Shown here piece after piece: positions 50,842-59,310 of a DNA stretch of 64,000 bases. Each line of letters opens with the position of its first letter. Position 1 is the stretch's first letter. The notes under the pieces were generated by a model. The model did not search any database. It saw nothing but the letters and a program-made list of their open reading frames with translations, and had not been told where the DNA came from. The DNA is from Stenotrophobium sp040387055. GTDB taxonomy: Bacteria > Pseudomonadota > Gammaproteobacteria > Nevskiales > Nevskiaceae. The stretch covers positions 31,063 through 95,062 of the forward strand of contig JAZKEM010000158.1 in NCBI GenBank assembly GCA_040387055.1, given 5' to 3'. Position numbers and translations under genes: made by a program.

Positions 50842-52446
50842 TCAATGCTTGCTGAAATGCTGCGTCAGCGCTTCAACAGCAGGTGTTGCAGCAGCAGCTA
50901 CAGCCGCGCCCTTATCGGAGAATTCCAAAAGCTTGTCGTCTTTCTTGCTGTATGCAGGCCATGCAGCTTGGCCAGCAACATTAGGGACGCCAGTTTTGGC
51001 GAATGCAGTGAAATAGTCTTGCAGCACTTTGACCATCTGGCGATCCTCATCGCTCACCTTGTCGCCAGTGGCTGCAAGATTGCCGAAGATGTACGGAATA
51101 TCTGTTGCATGCGCAGCGCCTTTAGAACCTTTCAACTTGGCTTCTGTCACATAGCTGAATCGATAGAGATACGTAGGCTGCGCAGACGAAGCCGTTGCGG
51201 CTAGATAACGTGCGGGCTCAACAAAGGTCACGTCGCTGACGATGCTGACATCAAACACATCGCGTGAGCCGTAGGCATCAACGATTTTGTCGAGATCATC
51301 GCCAAGCTTTTCAACCAGTGGCTTGCTCATCGGCTTCAGGAAAATACCTGGCAAGAATCCAAGTTCATTGCTAGTGGAGCCAACGAGATAAGGAACCTTC
51401 GCTTGGCGACCTGCTGCAAATCCATCCGCAACGCTGCTGGTGACAATCTTGCCGTCAAGAATCGGGCCGGTGTAAGTCTTAGCTTCCGGATTAAGGAGGC
51501 TGATCGAACCCTGAATTTTGGATGCAGGAATAGCACGCAATGCAGCAACATCATCCTTACCTTTAGCAATGCCAGCCGACGTTGCGAAGGCTTGTCCAAT
51601 CGATTCAGCTGAAGGACCGCTTGGGCCATCTTCGCGCAGCGATTTCCAAACGGTACGACCACCGCCAGACATCACGATCGCTTTCTGGAACAAGCCTTTC
51701 GCTGGACCAGCCAGCATCAGGTTGTTGATGGAATCACCACCCGCGGACTGACCAAACACCGTCACGTTGTCAGGGTTGCCGCCAAATGCCTTGATGTTGC
51801 GTTTGATCCATTGCAGCGCGGCAATTTGATCCATGAAGCCGTAATTGGCGAGCGCGCCATCTGGGCTTTCAGCACTCAGTGCAGGATGTGCGAAGAAACC
51901 AAAGCGCGCCAAGCGATAGTTAAACGTGACGACGATAACGCCGCGTGCAACCAGCGGACTGCCATCCATCACGGCCGCCGTGCCTGAGCCACTGACAAAA
52001 CCACCGCCGTGAACCCATACCATCACTGGCAACTTGCTTGCAGGCGTAGCTGATGCAGGCGCCCAAACATTCAGATTGAGGCAATCTTCACTGAGTGGCT
52101 GCTTTGAAGTTGTTTTGTCCCAGCCCATGCGATTCTGCATGCAGTCATTACCGTACTGGCTGGCGTCACGCACATCCGTCCAAGCTGCGGCTGGCGCAGG
52201 TGCACGCCAGCGGCGATCACCTACGGGCGGCGCGGCATACGGGATATTTTTGAATGAGATGACATCGATATTGTTTGCACCGCGAAGTGCGCCGGTCTCA
52301 ACGCGTACCACATTGGCCTCGGGTGCAGCATCCGCAGCTGTCGCGCTGAACGGAAGGATTGTGCCGACGCTCATCAGCAGAGCAGCTGCCGACCAGATTA
52401 AAAATTGCGCGCGCGAACTCTGCTGCGTTTGATCATCCATAACCAT
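50842..52446 (-). CDS. Secreted type-B carboxylesterase
   Basis: This 534-residue protein has an N-terminal signal segment (about 12-38) and the carboxylesterase-B domain: FKNIPYAAPPVGDRRWRAP, EDCLNLNVWAP, the oxyanion hole VWVHGGGFVSGSG, nucleophile elbow GQSAGG (Ser near residue 234), ELGFLPG region with the Glu and HATDIPYIFG with the His. It hydrolyses carboxylic esters. AGGAG precedes the ATG at 52446. It is first in the operon with the tannase-family gene and has an inverted repeat about 58 bp upstream. Confidence 0.92.
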   Translation of the reverse strand: MVMDDQTQQSSRAQFLIWSAAALLMSVGTILPFSATAADAAPEANVVRVETGALRGANNIDVISFKNIPYAAPPVGDRRWRAPAPAAAWTDVRDASQYGNDCMQNRMGWDKTTSKQPLSEDCLNLNVWAPASATPASKLPVMVWVHGGGFVSGSGTAAVMDGSPLVARGVIVVTFNYRLARFGFFAHPALSAESPDGALANYGFMDQIAALQWIKRNIKAFGGNPDNVTVFGQSAGGDSINNLMLAGPAKGLFQKAIVMSGGGRTVWKSLREDGPSGPSAESIGQAFATSAGIAKGKDDVAALRAIPASKIQGSISLLNPEAKTYTGPILDGKIVTSSVADGFAAGRQAKVPYLVGSTSNELGFLPGIFLKPMSKPLVEKLGDDLDKIVDAYGSRDVFDVSIVSDVTFVEPARYLAATASSAQPTYLYRFSYVTEAKLKGSKGAAHATDIPYIFGNLAATGDKVSDEDRQMVKVLQDYFTAFAKTGVPNVAGQAAWPAYSKKDDKLLEFSDKGAAVAAAATPAVEALTQHFSKH

Positions 52447-52764
52447 GCCACTCTCCTGTCGCTTGCTTTAGTTGTCGGCCCCGGATGTCATCATGTGACA
52501 TCTCTCATTAACCGTTTGCATAATGAGTTTATAATAGCCCAAGCATCGCAAATGTAAAAGCGCTGCCACTTGCACTGTGATATCAGCAGTAAGATAGCGC
52601 TTAGAACACTGTCTACAAATGAAATTTCACAGTTAAGACAACGTTAAAACGAAATAAATTCAGTACTGCGTGAGGCTCACCAGCCACTGAAAGTCGCACT
52701 CGAATAAAATGAAGCGTCAGATAATCAGCACTTAATCCTTTTGAACCAGCGCTCCGGATCATCA
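52447..52764. other. Divergent promoter region of carboxylesterase and TetR
   Basis: 318 bp without a gene, AT-rich, holding the inverted repeat at 52504-52527 near the esterase side. Nothing else was recognised. Confidence 0.6.
52504..52527. promoter_or_regulatory. Inverted-repeat operator upstream of the carboxylesterase
   Basis: CTCATTA and TAATGAG form perfect 7-bp arms around 10 bp. The same element, 22 of 29 positions in the wider alignment, occurs at 54852-54880 upstream of the GH5 and transporter genes. Confidence 0.68.
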
Positions 52765-53451
52765 ATGAAAATTACAAAAATGAAAAAAGCGCCCGCTGCG
52801 AAGATCAAAAAGATCAAAGAAGAAATTGTTAAGCCCAATGTGCGCGCACTGCAGAAAGAAGCAACGCGAGCCACCATTCTTAATTCTGCCCTGCAGGTTT
52901 TTTCAGAGCATGGCTACGAAGGCAGTTCAACGCGCGATATCGCAGCCCACGCAGGCGTGCATCACGCATTGATCAAATATTACTTTGAGAACAAAGACAG
53001 CTTGTGGCGCGCTGCCGTGAGCTTCTTGTTTGAGCGACAGGCCTCCGAGATGGATTTTGCGCCGCCAGCCGCGTCAACCAAAACACGCGAAGGACGCCGC
53101 GAATATGCGCGCACAATCTTGCGCCAATACGTTCTCTATTGCGCGCGCCATCCAGAACATGCGCGCTTAATGGTGCAAGAGAGCGTGCGTGATAACGATC
53201 GCCTGCAGTGGGCAGCAGATAGTTTCATCGTGCAAACCTCACGCTCAGCAGAAAAGTTTGTCCGCCTGATGCAGCGTGAAGGCGTGATGCCGCAAGGCTC
53301 AGCCCCCGCAATGGTTTACATGATGGTGGGTGCTGCGCAGATGTTTTACACCCTCGCGCCGGAAGTCCGGCGCGTCTGGCATATCGATCCTTTCGACAAG
53401 AACGTTATCGAATCGCACATCGATGCACTACAAGCTGTATTTATCCGCTAG
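52765..53451 (+). CDS. TetR-family regulator (esterase/GH5 side)
   Basis: This 228-residue protein has a very Lys-rich N-terminal tail (about 1-28) and then the TetR helix-turn-helix (EATRATILNSALQVFSEHGY, TRDIAAHAGVHHALIKYYFE) and a CecR-like C-terminal domain. The ATG at 52765 is preferred over the TTG at 52741. It converges with and overlaps the transporter gene by 11 bp. The paired operators at 52504 and 54852 flank it, so it is the likely controller of both neighbours. Confidence 0.88.
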   Translation: MKITKMKKAPAAKIKKIKEEIVKPNVRALQKEATRATILNSALQVFSEHGYEGSSTRDIAAHAGVHHALIKYYFENKDSLWRAAVSFLFERQASEMDFAPPAASTKTREGRREYARTILRQYVLYCARHPEHARLMVQESVRDNDRLQWAADSFIVQTSRSAEKFVRLMQREGVMPQGSAPAMVYMMVGAAQMFYTLAPEVRRVWHIDPFDKNVIESHIDALQAVFIR

Positions 53452-54808
53452 GCGTTGCACGGTTACGCTCGGCAATTTCTTCGACCATTTTGGCGTGCGC
53501 TTTCAGGCTTAGCGGATAGAACGCAATCAGCGTTACTGTGATCAAGCCGCCCGCCAATGGGATCCAGAACATCATCTGTTTGATGCCCTCAATCGTCTCG
53601 GCTGTTTGATGCGCATTAGAGACATAACCCACATGCGCTAGCGCAAGGCCAAGAAAACCAGCGCCAAAGCCTAAGGCCATCTTCTGCCCCAGCGTTGCCA
53701 AACCAAACACCATGGACTCGGTGCGCACGCCGCTACGCCATTCACCGTACTCAACCGTGTCAGGCAACATCGACCAGAAGCAGACAATGAATGAGCTTGA
53801 GCTAACCGCTTGCAGAGCCAGCGCACCAAACAACAAAGGCACCGAGCTGCCATCAATCAGATGCCAGGAGACAAGACCGAGCAGACCCGGAATTGCGCCC
53901 CACAGCCAAGCGTTGCGCTTGCCGAAGCGGCGAGCAATCCACGTCCAGAACGGAACAAACAAACCTGCGAGCAGTGCCACAAACGCTAAGGCACTCGAAC
54001 CGATCTCGGGTTTATCGAGAACGTATTTAAAGTAGTACAGCAGGTTTTTGCCGAACAAGGTGCTTGAGAATGAGGTGATCATCACCGCACCCAACACAAT
54101 CAATAGCGCGCGATTGCTCAACAGAGATTTCACAACTTCAGCACCAGAGCGACGCGGTTCTGTTTCCTTCTCTTCGCTAGCGTCGTAGCCCTTAGTCGCC
54201 CAGGCCACGAGCACAAATATTGCTGTGGCGAGAAGACCGAAACCTAGCGCCAGAATGATCCAGCCGCGTCGAGGAGAATCTGGTGTCGCCAAGCCATTAA
54301 CGAAAGGCAACGTTGCACCTGCAACCAACACTGCAGACAAGGTGGCAAACACCATACGGAAGCCGGTGAGATCCGCACGGATTCTTGCATCGCGAGTAAC
54401 GCGTGCAAACAGTGATGCATACGGAATCGAAAGCACGGCATAAATCGTACGGAAGATCACGTGCGTGGTGGCCGTGAAGATCACCGCCGCCATGCCTGAG
54501 CCAGACGGCACGACAAACATTGCCGCAAACGCCAGCGCCAGAGGAATACCGCCGAACAGTAAATAAGGACGATAGCGGCCATAGCGGGTGCGGGTGCGGT
54601 CAGCAACAAGGCCCATCACGGGGTCGAGCACCGCGTCCCAGATCAGGGCGGCCATATAGATAGTGCCCGCGATTGCAGGCGGCAGGCCAACAACGTCGGT
54701 ATAGAAGTACAGCAGATAGATCGATGCCATCTGCCAATAGAGATTGAAGCCAAAATCGCCAGCGCCCAGCGCGACTTTTCGGCCCAAGGTCATCTTCAGT
54801 TCGTTCAT
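53441..54808 (-). CDS. GPH-family sugar:cation symporter (MelB type)
   Basis: This 455-residue protein has about 12 membrane helices. Family segments include the LGRKVALGAGDFGFNLYWQM start, YFYTDVVGLPPAIAGTIYMA, ALIWDAVLDPVMGLVADRTR with the cation-site acids and TRYGRYRPYLLFGG. GPH transporters import glycosides or oligosaccharides with Na+ or H+. GGGAG precedes the ATG at 54808. It is divergent from the GH5 gene with a shared operator, so a glycoside imported here may be the GH5 substrate. Confidence 0.92.
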   Translation of the reverse strand: MNELKMTLGRKVALGAGDFGFNLYWQMASIYLLYFYTDVVGLPPAIAGTIYMAALIWDAVLDPVMGLVADRTRTRYGRYRPYLLFGGIPLALAFAAMFVVPSGSGMAAVIFTATTHVIFRTIYAVLSIPYASLFARVTRDARIRADLTGFRMVFATLSAVLVAGATLPFVNGLATPDSPRRGWIILALGFGLLATAIFVLVAWATKGYDASEEKETEPRRSGAEVVKSLLSNRALLIVLGAVMITSFSSTLFGKNLLYYFKYVLDKPEIGSSALAFVALLAGLFVPFWTWIARRFGKRNAWLWGAIPGLLGLVSWHLIDGSSVPLLFGALALQAVSSSSFIVCFWSMLPDTVEYGEWRSGVRTESMVFGLATLGQKMALGFGAGFLGLALAHVGYVSNAHQTAETIEGIKQMMFWIPLAGGLITVTLIAFYPLSLKAHAKMVEEIAERNRATPSG

Positions 54809-54851
54809 TGCTCCCCCGTTCTCCAGCAAATCTTATAAGACCTATTCGCTA

Positions 54852-54880
54852 TTTATTAACCAACTGTATAATGAGATTAT
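54852..54880. promoter_or_regulatory. Operator copy overlapping the GH5 promoter
   Basis: TTTATTAACC and TGTATAATGAG align with the 52504 site. TATAAT at 54867-54872, preceded by TG, forms an extended -10 directed at the GH5 gene at 54907, so a repressor bound here would block it and could also affect the divergent transporter. Confidence 0.62.
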
Positions 54881-54906
54881 CACAGAACAAATATAAGGGG
54901 CGAGAA

Positions 54907-56853
54907 ATGGCGCAGCTTGAGATTGGGATTTCAGGGAAAAGATTCATCGATGCCAAGGGGCGTCATGTCATTCTGCGCGGCATCAACCTTGGCGGCGACT
55001 GCAAACTGCCCTACCCAGATGGCGGCACCGATCGCCCTACCGACTTTAGCGACCATAGAACTGTCAGCTTTGTCGGGCGCCCGTTTCCATTAGCAGATGC
55101 TGATGAGCACCTAGGCCGCATTGTGCATTGGGGTTTTAACACCCTGCGCTATCTGGTGACTTGGGAAGCCGTGGAACATGAAGGCCCTGGCAAATACGAC
55201 ATCGAGTACATCGAATACGTCCGTCAGGTTTGTCTGCGTGCACAAAAGTTTGGTCTCAATCTCTTCATCGACTTTCATCAAGACGTCTGGAGCCGCATGT
55301 CTGGTGGCAGCGGCGCTCCGTGCTGGATCTTCGAAAAACTCGGGCTGAACTACCAAGCGTTTAATGCCGCTGGTGCAGTACACGTCATGCAATACCGCTA
55401 TGACTATTCAAATCCTGAAAGACGTCAGGAAGATAAATATCCAACGATGAGCTGGCCGATCAACTATCGCATGCCAGTGAATTGCATTTTGTGGACGTCG
55501 TTTTTCGCGGGCGCGACGTTGACGCCCAATTGGATCATCGATGGCGAAAACGTTCAGGATTATCTGCAGAACAAATACTTTGGCGCCGTACGCGCGCTCG
55601 CTCAGCGTCTTAGCGATCTCGATAATGTGATGGGCTTTGACAGTCTCAACGAACCCGGCATGGGTTGGCTGGGAGAAAAACTTTCAGAGCGGCATCCAGA
55701 CATCACCGCCAAAGGTCATCCCGGCCCTAACTGGACGCCACTGGATGGTCTCAGAGTTGCACGCGGCATGACCACTGATGTGCCTGTGTTACGCGCAACC
55801 GCCAACTCACTGCACACCGGACTCGTGCGCGAAGCAGATCGGCCATTCAATACGGCGCAAGTCTCGATCTGGAATCCGGGCGTGCAAGATCCCTTCGAAC
55901 AAGCCGGCGCATGGCGCAAAGAAGGCGATCAAGCCGTCGTCGTCAACGAAGATTTCTTCTGCATGCTGGATGGTCGAAAGATCAATCCTGAAGGCGATTT
56001 TGTGCAGCCCTTCTTCCAGAAGATGGCCGCTGCATTTCGTGCGATACGTCCTGACTGGTTCCTGTTTGCCGAGATCAACCCGCATGTTGTGGGCGCAGGC
56101 CGCACTTTCCCCAAAGAAATGCCTGCCAACTCGATCAATACGAGCCATTGGTATGACGTCGGTCTCTTGTGGAGCAAGCGCATTGATACCGAGCAGGATG
56201 ATGCTGCCAAAACCAAAACACGTAATCGCTATGGCTTAGAGCTAGCCTATATGCGCAGCCTGGCGGATCGCATTAATGGTGGATCACCGACACTGATCGG
56301 CGAGTTCGGCATTCCTTATGATCTCAACGATGGCGAATCCTTCTCACGTTGGGAGAAAGGCGAACGCGGAGCCGCTGTCTGGAAACCGCAAGCTGTTGCG
56401 CTGGAATTAACTTACGACGCAATGGACATGCTGCTGCTGTCATCCACGCAGTGGAACTACACCGCAAGCAATCGCAATGATTTACGCGTTGGCGACGGCT
56501 GGAACCAAGAAGACCTCTCGGTATTTTCACGCGATCAACAAACCGATCCCGCTGATCCAAGCTCTGGCGGCCGTGCTGTAGAAGGCTTTAGCCGCCCCTA
56601 CGTACAAAGAGCACAGGGCGTTCTGAAAAGCATGCACTTTGATCCACGTGAAAAGCGATTCGTTGCCGAAGTTGACGCCGCAAGCGAAATCTCAGCGCCT
56701 ACAGAAATCTACTGGCCATCGCGTCTTGGCCAAGATTTAAAGGTTGAACTCTCTGGCGTTGAGGCCGAATGGTCTTACTCGCTCAAAGATCAGCGTCTTC
56801 AGGTGCAAGCAAAGGCAGCAGGTAGCTTCAAAATTTCCATCAGCAGTCAGTGA
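54907..56853 (+). CDS. Cytoplasmic GH5-family glycoside hydrolase
   Basis: This 648-residue protein has no signal peptide. A (beta/alpha)8 domain (about 10-520) carries NLGGDCKLPYPDGG, FNTLRYLVTWEAVEHEGPGK, FIDFHQDVWSRMSGGSGAP, the acid/base Glu in GFDSLNEPGMGW and the nucleophile Glu in LIGEFGIPYD; a small beta domain follows (about 555-648). The GRPFPLADADEH and WSRMSGGSGAP segments resemble GH5_12-type steryl-beta-glucosidases and glucosylceramidases more than cellulases. It could therefore hydrolyse a lipophilic or aromatic glucoside imported by the neighbouring symporter; this remains inference. Start: ATG at 54907 with AAGGGG upstream. Confidence 0.85.
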   Translation: MAQLEIGISGKRFIDAKGRHVILRGINLGGDCKLPYPDGGTDRPTDFSDHRTVSFVGRPFPLADADEHLGRIVHWGFNTLRYLVTWEAVEHEGPGKYDIEYIEYVRQVCLRAQKFGLNLFIDFHQDVWSRMSGGSGAPCWIFEKLGLNYQAFNAAGAVHVMQYRYDYSNPERRQEDKYPTMSWPINYRMPVNCILWTSFFAGATLTPNWIIDGENVQDYLQNKYFGAVRALAQRLSDLDNVMGFDSLNEPGMGWLGEKLSERHPDITAKGHPGPNWTPLDGLRVARGMTTDVPVLRATANSLHTGLVREADRPFNTAQVSIWNPGVQDPFEQAGAWRKEGDQAVVVNEDFFCMLDGRKINPEGDFVQPFFQKMAAAFRAIRPDWFLFAEINPHVVGAGRTFPKEMPANSINTSHWYDVGLLWSKRIDTEQDDAAKTKTRNRYGLELAYMRSLADRINGGSPTLIGEFGIPYDLNDGESFSRWEKGERGAAVWKPQAVALELTYDAMDMLLLSSTQWNYTASNRNDLRVGDGWNQEDLSVFSRDQQTDPADPSSGGRAVEGFSRPYVQRAQGVLKSMHFDPREKRFVAEVDAASEISAPTEIYWPSRLGQDLKVELSGVEAEWSYSLKDQRLQVQAKAAGSFKISISSQ

Positions 56854-56860
56854 TGGAAAA

Positions 56861-56889
56861 AGCTCGGCGCGACAAACGCGCGCCGAGCT
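56861..56889. terminator. GC-rich hairpin after the GH5 gene
   Basis: AGCTCGGCGCG pairs perfectly with CGCGCCGAGCT over seven bases, 7 bp past the stop. No T-run follows, so read-through into the lipoprotein gene is possible. Confidence 0.65.
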
Positions 56890-56949
56890 CTAGTGGTTCA
56901 TAAATACAAGTAGCCGCCAAAGAGCGGCACACGGGGTGAGGAGAAATGA

Positions 56950-57993
56950 ATGAACGCATCAACTGTGCGGCGGACGCTGTCGCGTGGCGTATTTTTTCTG
57001 TTGGTCTTGATGATGGGCTGCTCGCAATCTGAAGCGCCAAAAGCAGAAACTGACTCATCAACAAAGATAGAGCCTGGCAATACACCCAACTATCCAAGCG
57101 GCGCCATCGAACTGAAGTATTACAACGATGGCCCTTGGGCAGTTACGTCAAAGGTGAAGTTTGCCTGCTGTGACTCCACCGGCAACGCATTCGATATCTG
57201 GTATCCAATAGAACTCGGCAAAGGCGGATTTCAACATCCCGTCATCACTTGGGGAGACGGCTCGGCTGCCAAGCCGACTGAATACGCCTATTTCCTCAAG
57301 CATCTCGCAAGCTGGGGTTTCATCGTCATTGCCAGCGAAACAAGCAATGCACATACCGGTCAAGAGATTATCGATGCGGCCAAATTTGTCGTTGCAGGAG
57401 ACACCGATCCTTCAAGCATCTTTTATCGGAAGGTCGCAGTGAATCAGGTTGGCGCAATGGGCCATTCACAAGGCGCAGGCGGGGCGATGAATGCGATGAT
57501 GAAATCGGGCGGCTTCATCAAGACCGTCGTTCCGTTTGAGCGGCCGCAACAACGCCAATGCACTGAAGCGGGCGATTGCCCCAGCACTGCAGGCATTACC
57601 AGCGGTTCGATATTTTTCGTGAATGGTTCAGAAGACGGCGCCGTCGCGCCCTCGACGCAAAGCGATGACTGCATGATCAATGGCCAAGCCAACGAGCAGT
57701 CGTATCACTGCCTGTATCAAAACACACCGAATACCGTCGCCAAAGCTTGGGGAACCGTGGTCGGCACCGCTCACAATGACATTCAAGGCGCACCTGACTG
57801 CAGCAACCTGCCGCTGCCTTCGCAATTACTGCTGTGCAAGCGCGGCTCCTATGGCTATCTCGGATATCCAACCGCTTGGATGATGGACCAGCTGCAAGCT
57901 GATGCCTACGCGCACAGCGCATTTATCAGTGGTACTGGTGAGTTCTTCCGTGAAAATAAGAACTGGAGAAATCAGATCAGCAATATTCATTAG
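56950..57993 (+). CDS. Lipoprotein alpha/beta-hydrolase (cutinase/PET-hydrolase-like)
   Basis: This 347-residue protein has a lipoprotein signal with lipobox LMMGC and a catalytic domain with nucleophile elbow GHSQGAGG (Ser near 160), Asp in VNGSEDGAVAP and His in GTAHNDI. The fold is that of the dienelactone/cutinase-like hydrolases that include polyester hydrolases; several cysteine pairs (FACCD, RQCTEAGDCPS) may form disulfides. It is expected to be anchored in the envelope. It follows the GH5 gene, and may act on cutin-like or acylated plant material. Start: ATG at 56950 with GGAG before it. Confidence 0.82.
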   Translation: MNASTVRRTLSRGVFFLLVLMMGCSQSEAPKAETDSSTKIEPGNTPNYPSGAIELKYYNDGPWAVTSKVKFACCDSTGNAFDIWYPIELGKGGFQHPVITWGDGSAAKPTEYAYFLKHLASWGFIVIASETSNAHTGQEIIDAAKFVVAGDTDPSSIFYRKVAVNQVGAMGHSQGAGGAMNAMMKSGGFIKTVVPFERPQQRQCTEAGDCPSTAGITSGSIFFVNGSEDGAVAPSTQSDDCMINGQANEQSYHCLYQNTPNTVAKAWGTVVGTAHNDIQGAPDCSNLPLPSQLLLCKRGSYGYLGYPTAWMMDQLQADAYAHSAFISGTGEFFRENKNWRNQISNIH

Positions 57994-58011
57994 CGATCAA
58001 GCTCGAAACAC

Positions 58012-58037
58012 AAAAGGCCCGCTAATGCGGGCCTTTT
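58012..58037. terminator. Bidirectional terminator after the lipoprotein hydrolase
   Basis: AAAAGGCCCGC pairs with GCGGGCCTTTT over four bases, separating the plus-strand hydrolase from the minus-strand chemotaxis block. Confidence 0.93.
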
Positions 58038-58060
58038 CATTACGCGTCTACGTGCGTCAA

Positions 58061-59254
58061 TTAGAACAACTCCACTCCGCCTGCATCCATGCTGATCTGC
58101 GAAACTGGCTTGTGCTGCGGCTTGCGCCAGTCTTCAACGACCTGCGCTGTTACTTCAAGCGTACGTGGCGGCGGAGCCTTGATCACGATTGGCGCTGACT
58201 GATCCTGAAGAATGACCGCGAGATTGCCGGCTTCACTGTTAATTGATTCCAAACGCCGCACATGGTGTTCAGCGGCGATCAATGCTTGAGTAGCAATGTC
58301 CTCGAACTGCAAGCAACGCACGGCCTTGGAGACTGCATCATTAATCTTGTGGCTGGCGCCAGAAACTTCTCGGATACCTTCCGTATAGGTCTGATTGATT
58401 TCTTCAACCTGGCCCAACAAGCGGCCCACTTCTTCCTTGGCGTGTACGCTCATGCTCATGTCACGAGTCGCCATGCTGCCGACGGTATCGCGAACTTTTG
58501 CGATTGCTTCCTTGGAGCTGAAGACCAGTTTACGAATCTGTTCGTTGAAGTTGGTTGAACGCTCAGAAAGGTTACGAACCTCTTCAGCCACCACTGCAAA
58601 CCCGCGACCTGCCTCGCCTGCTCGCGCTGCTTCAATCGCAGCGTTGAGCGCCAACAGATTGGTTTGATCAGCGATGGATTTAACATCGCCGAGCAATTCA
58701 AAGATTGCATCAAGATGCTTCACCATCACATCAATGTTCTCAACAGTATTCGTGCTCTGTTGACTCACCTGAGAAAGGATATCGACCATATTGCCCATCA
58801 GGCTACTGGTCATCTGCGAGAACTTCTGAATATTGATTGCGTCTGGATCGCCCTTGCCATTGCGATTCATTACACGTGATACCGCCTCTTCCTGCAGCTT
58901 GGACTGCCGATTGAGTTCTTCGAAACTACCCGTGAGTTGAACCACCGCGTCATGCACCAAGCGGCGAACGCGCTCAACTTCACCAATCACATTCTTCATT
59001 TCATCCGACAATCCGCCGCGCAACTCTCCCAGAAGCACATGGTGCTTTTCCAATGCGTGCCCGTGCTGGACGCCAAGTGACTGCGCCTTGATCAGGTTGC
59101 TGCCGTTTTTCCAAGCCCAATGAATCAAGCTGGCAACCAATGCCACGGTCGAGAGACCAGTCCAGAATCCTCCACCGATAAAAACCTCCGTCAACACATG
59201 GAGCGTGACGAATGCCAAAGGTATGGCGAATATTTTTAGGATATCTCGGTACAT
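58061..59254 (-). CDS. Methyl-accepting chemoreceptor without periplasmic domain
   Basis: This 397-residue protein has two adjacent membrane helices at the N-terminus (about 8-48) with almost no external loop and no recognisable HAMP. The cytoplasmic signalling domain has the hairpin tip IADQTNLLALNAAIEAARAG and the RGFAVVAEEVRNLSERS segment. The end CLQFEDIATQALIAAEHHVR is seen in related receptors of this type. It should sense an internal or membrane signal. The ATG at 59254 has GGAG seven bases upstream. It is the last gene of the minus-strand chemotaxis run; no C-terminal CheR-docking pentapeptide is present. Confidence 0.9.
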   Translation of the reverse strand: MYRDILKIFAIPLAFVTLHVLTEVFIGGGFWTGLSTVALVASLIHWAWKNGSNLIKAQSLGVQHGHALEKHHVLLGELRGGLSDEMKNVIGEVERVRRLVHDAVVQLTGSFEELNRQSKLQEEAVSRVMNRNGKGDPDAINIQKFSQMTSSLMGNMVDILSQVSQQSTNTVENIDVMVKHLDAIFELLGDVKSIADQTNLLALNAAIEAARAGEAGRGFAVVAEEVRNLSERSTNFNEQIRKLVFSSKEAIAKVRDTVGSMATRDMSMSVHAKEEVGRLLGQVEEINQTYTEGIREVSGASHKINDAVSKAVRCLQFEDIATQALIAAEHHVRRLESINSEAGNLAVILQDQSAPIVIKAPPPRTLEVTAQVVEDWRKPQHKPVSQISMDAGGVELF

Positions 59255-59310
59255 GCTGAACTCCATTAACGCTTCTTGTTGTTTATCGGCAGAAAGTAGA
59301 ATTTCTTAAT

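Noticed and set aside
54907..56853. GH5 protein as a rutinosidase (GH5_23)
   Set aside because: Context with GH78 is suggestive, but the visible motifs look more like GH5_12-type enzymes and no rutinosidase-specific feature was recognised.
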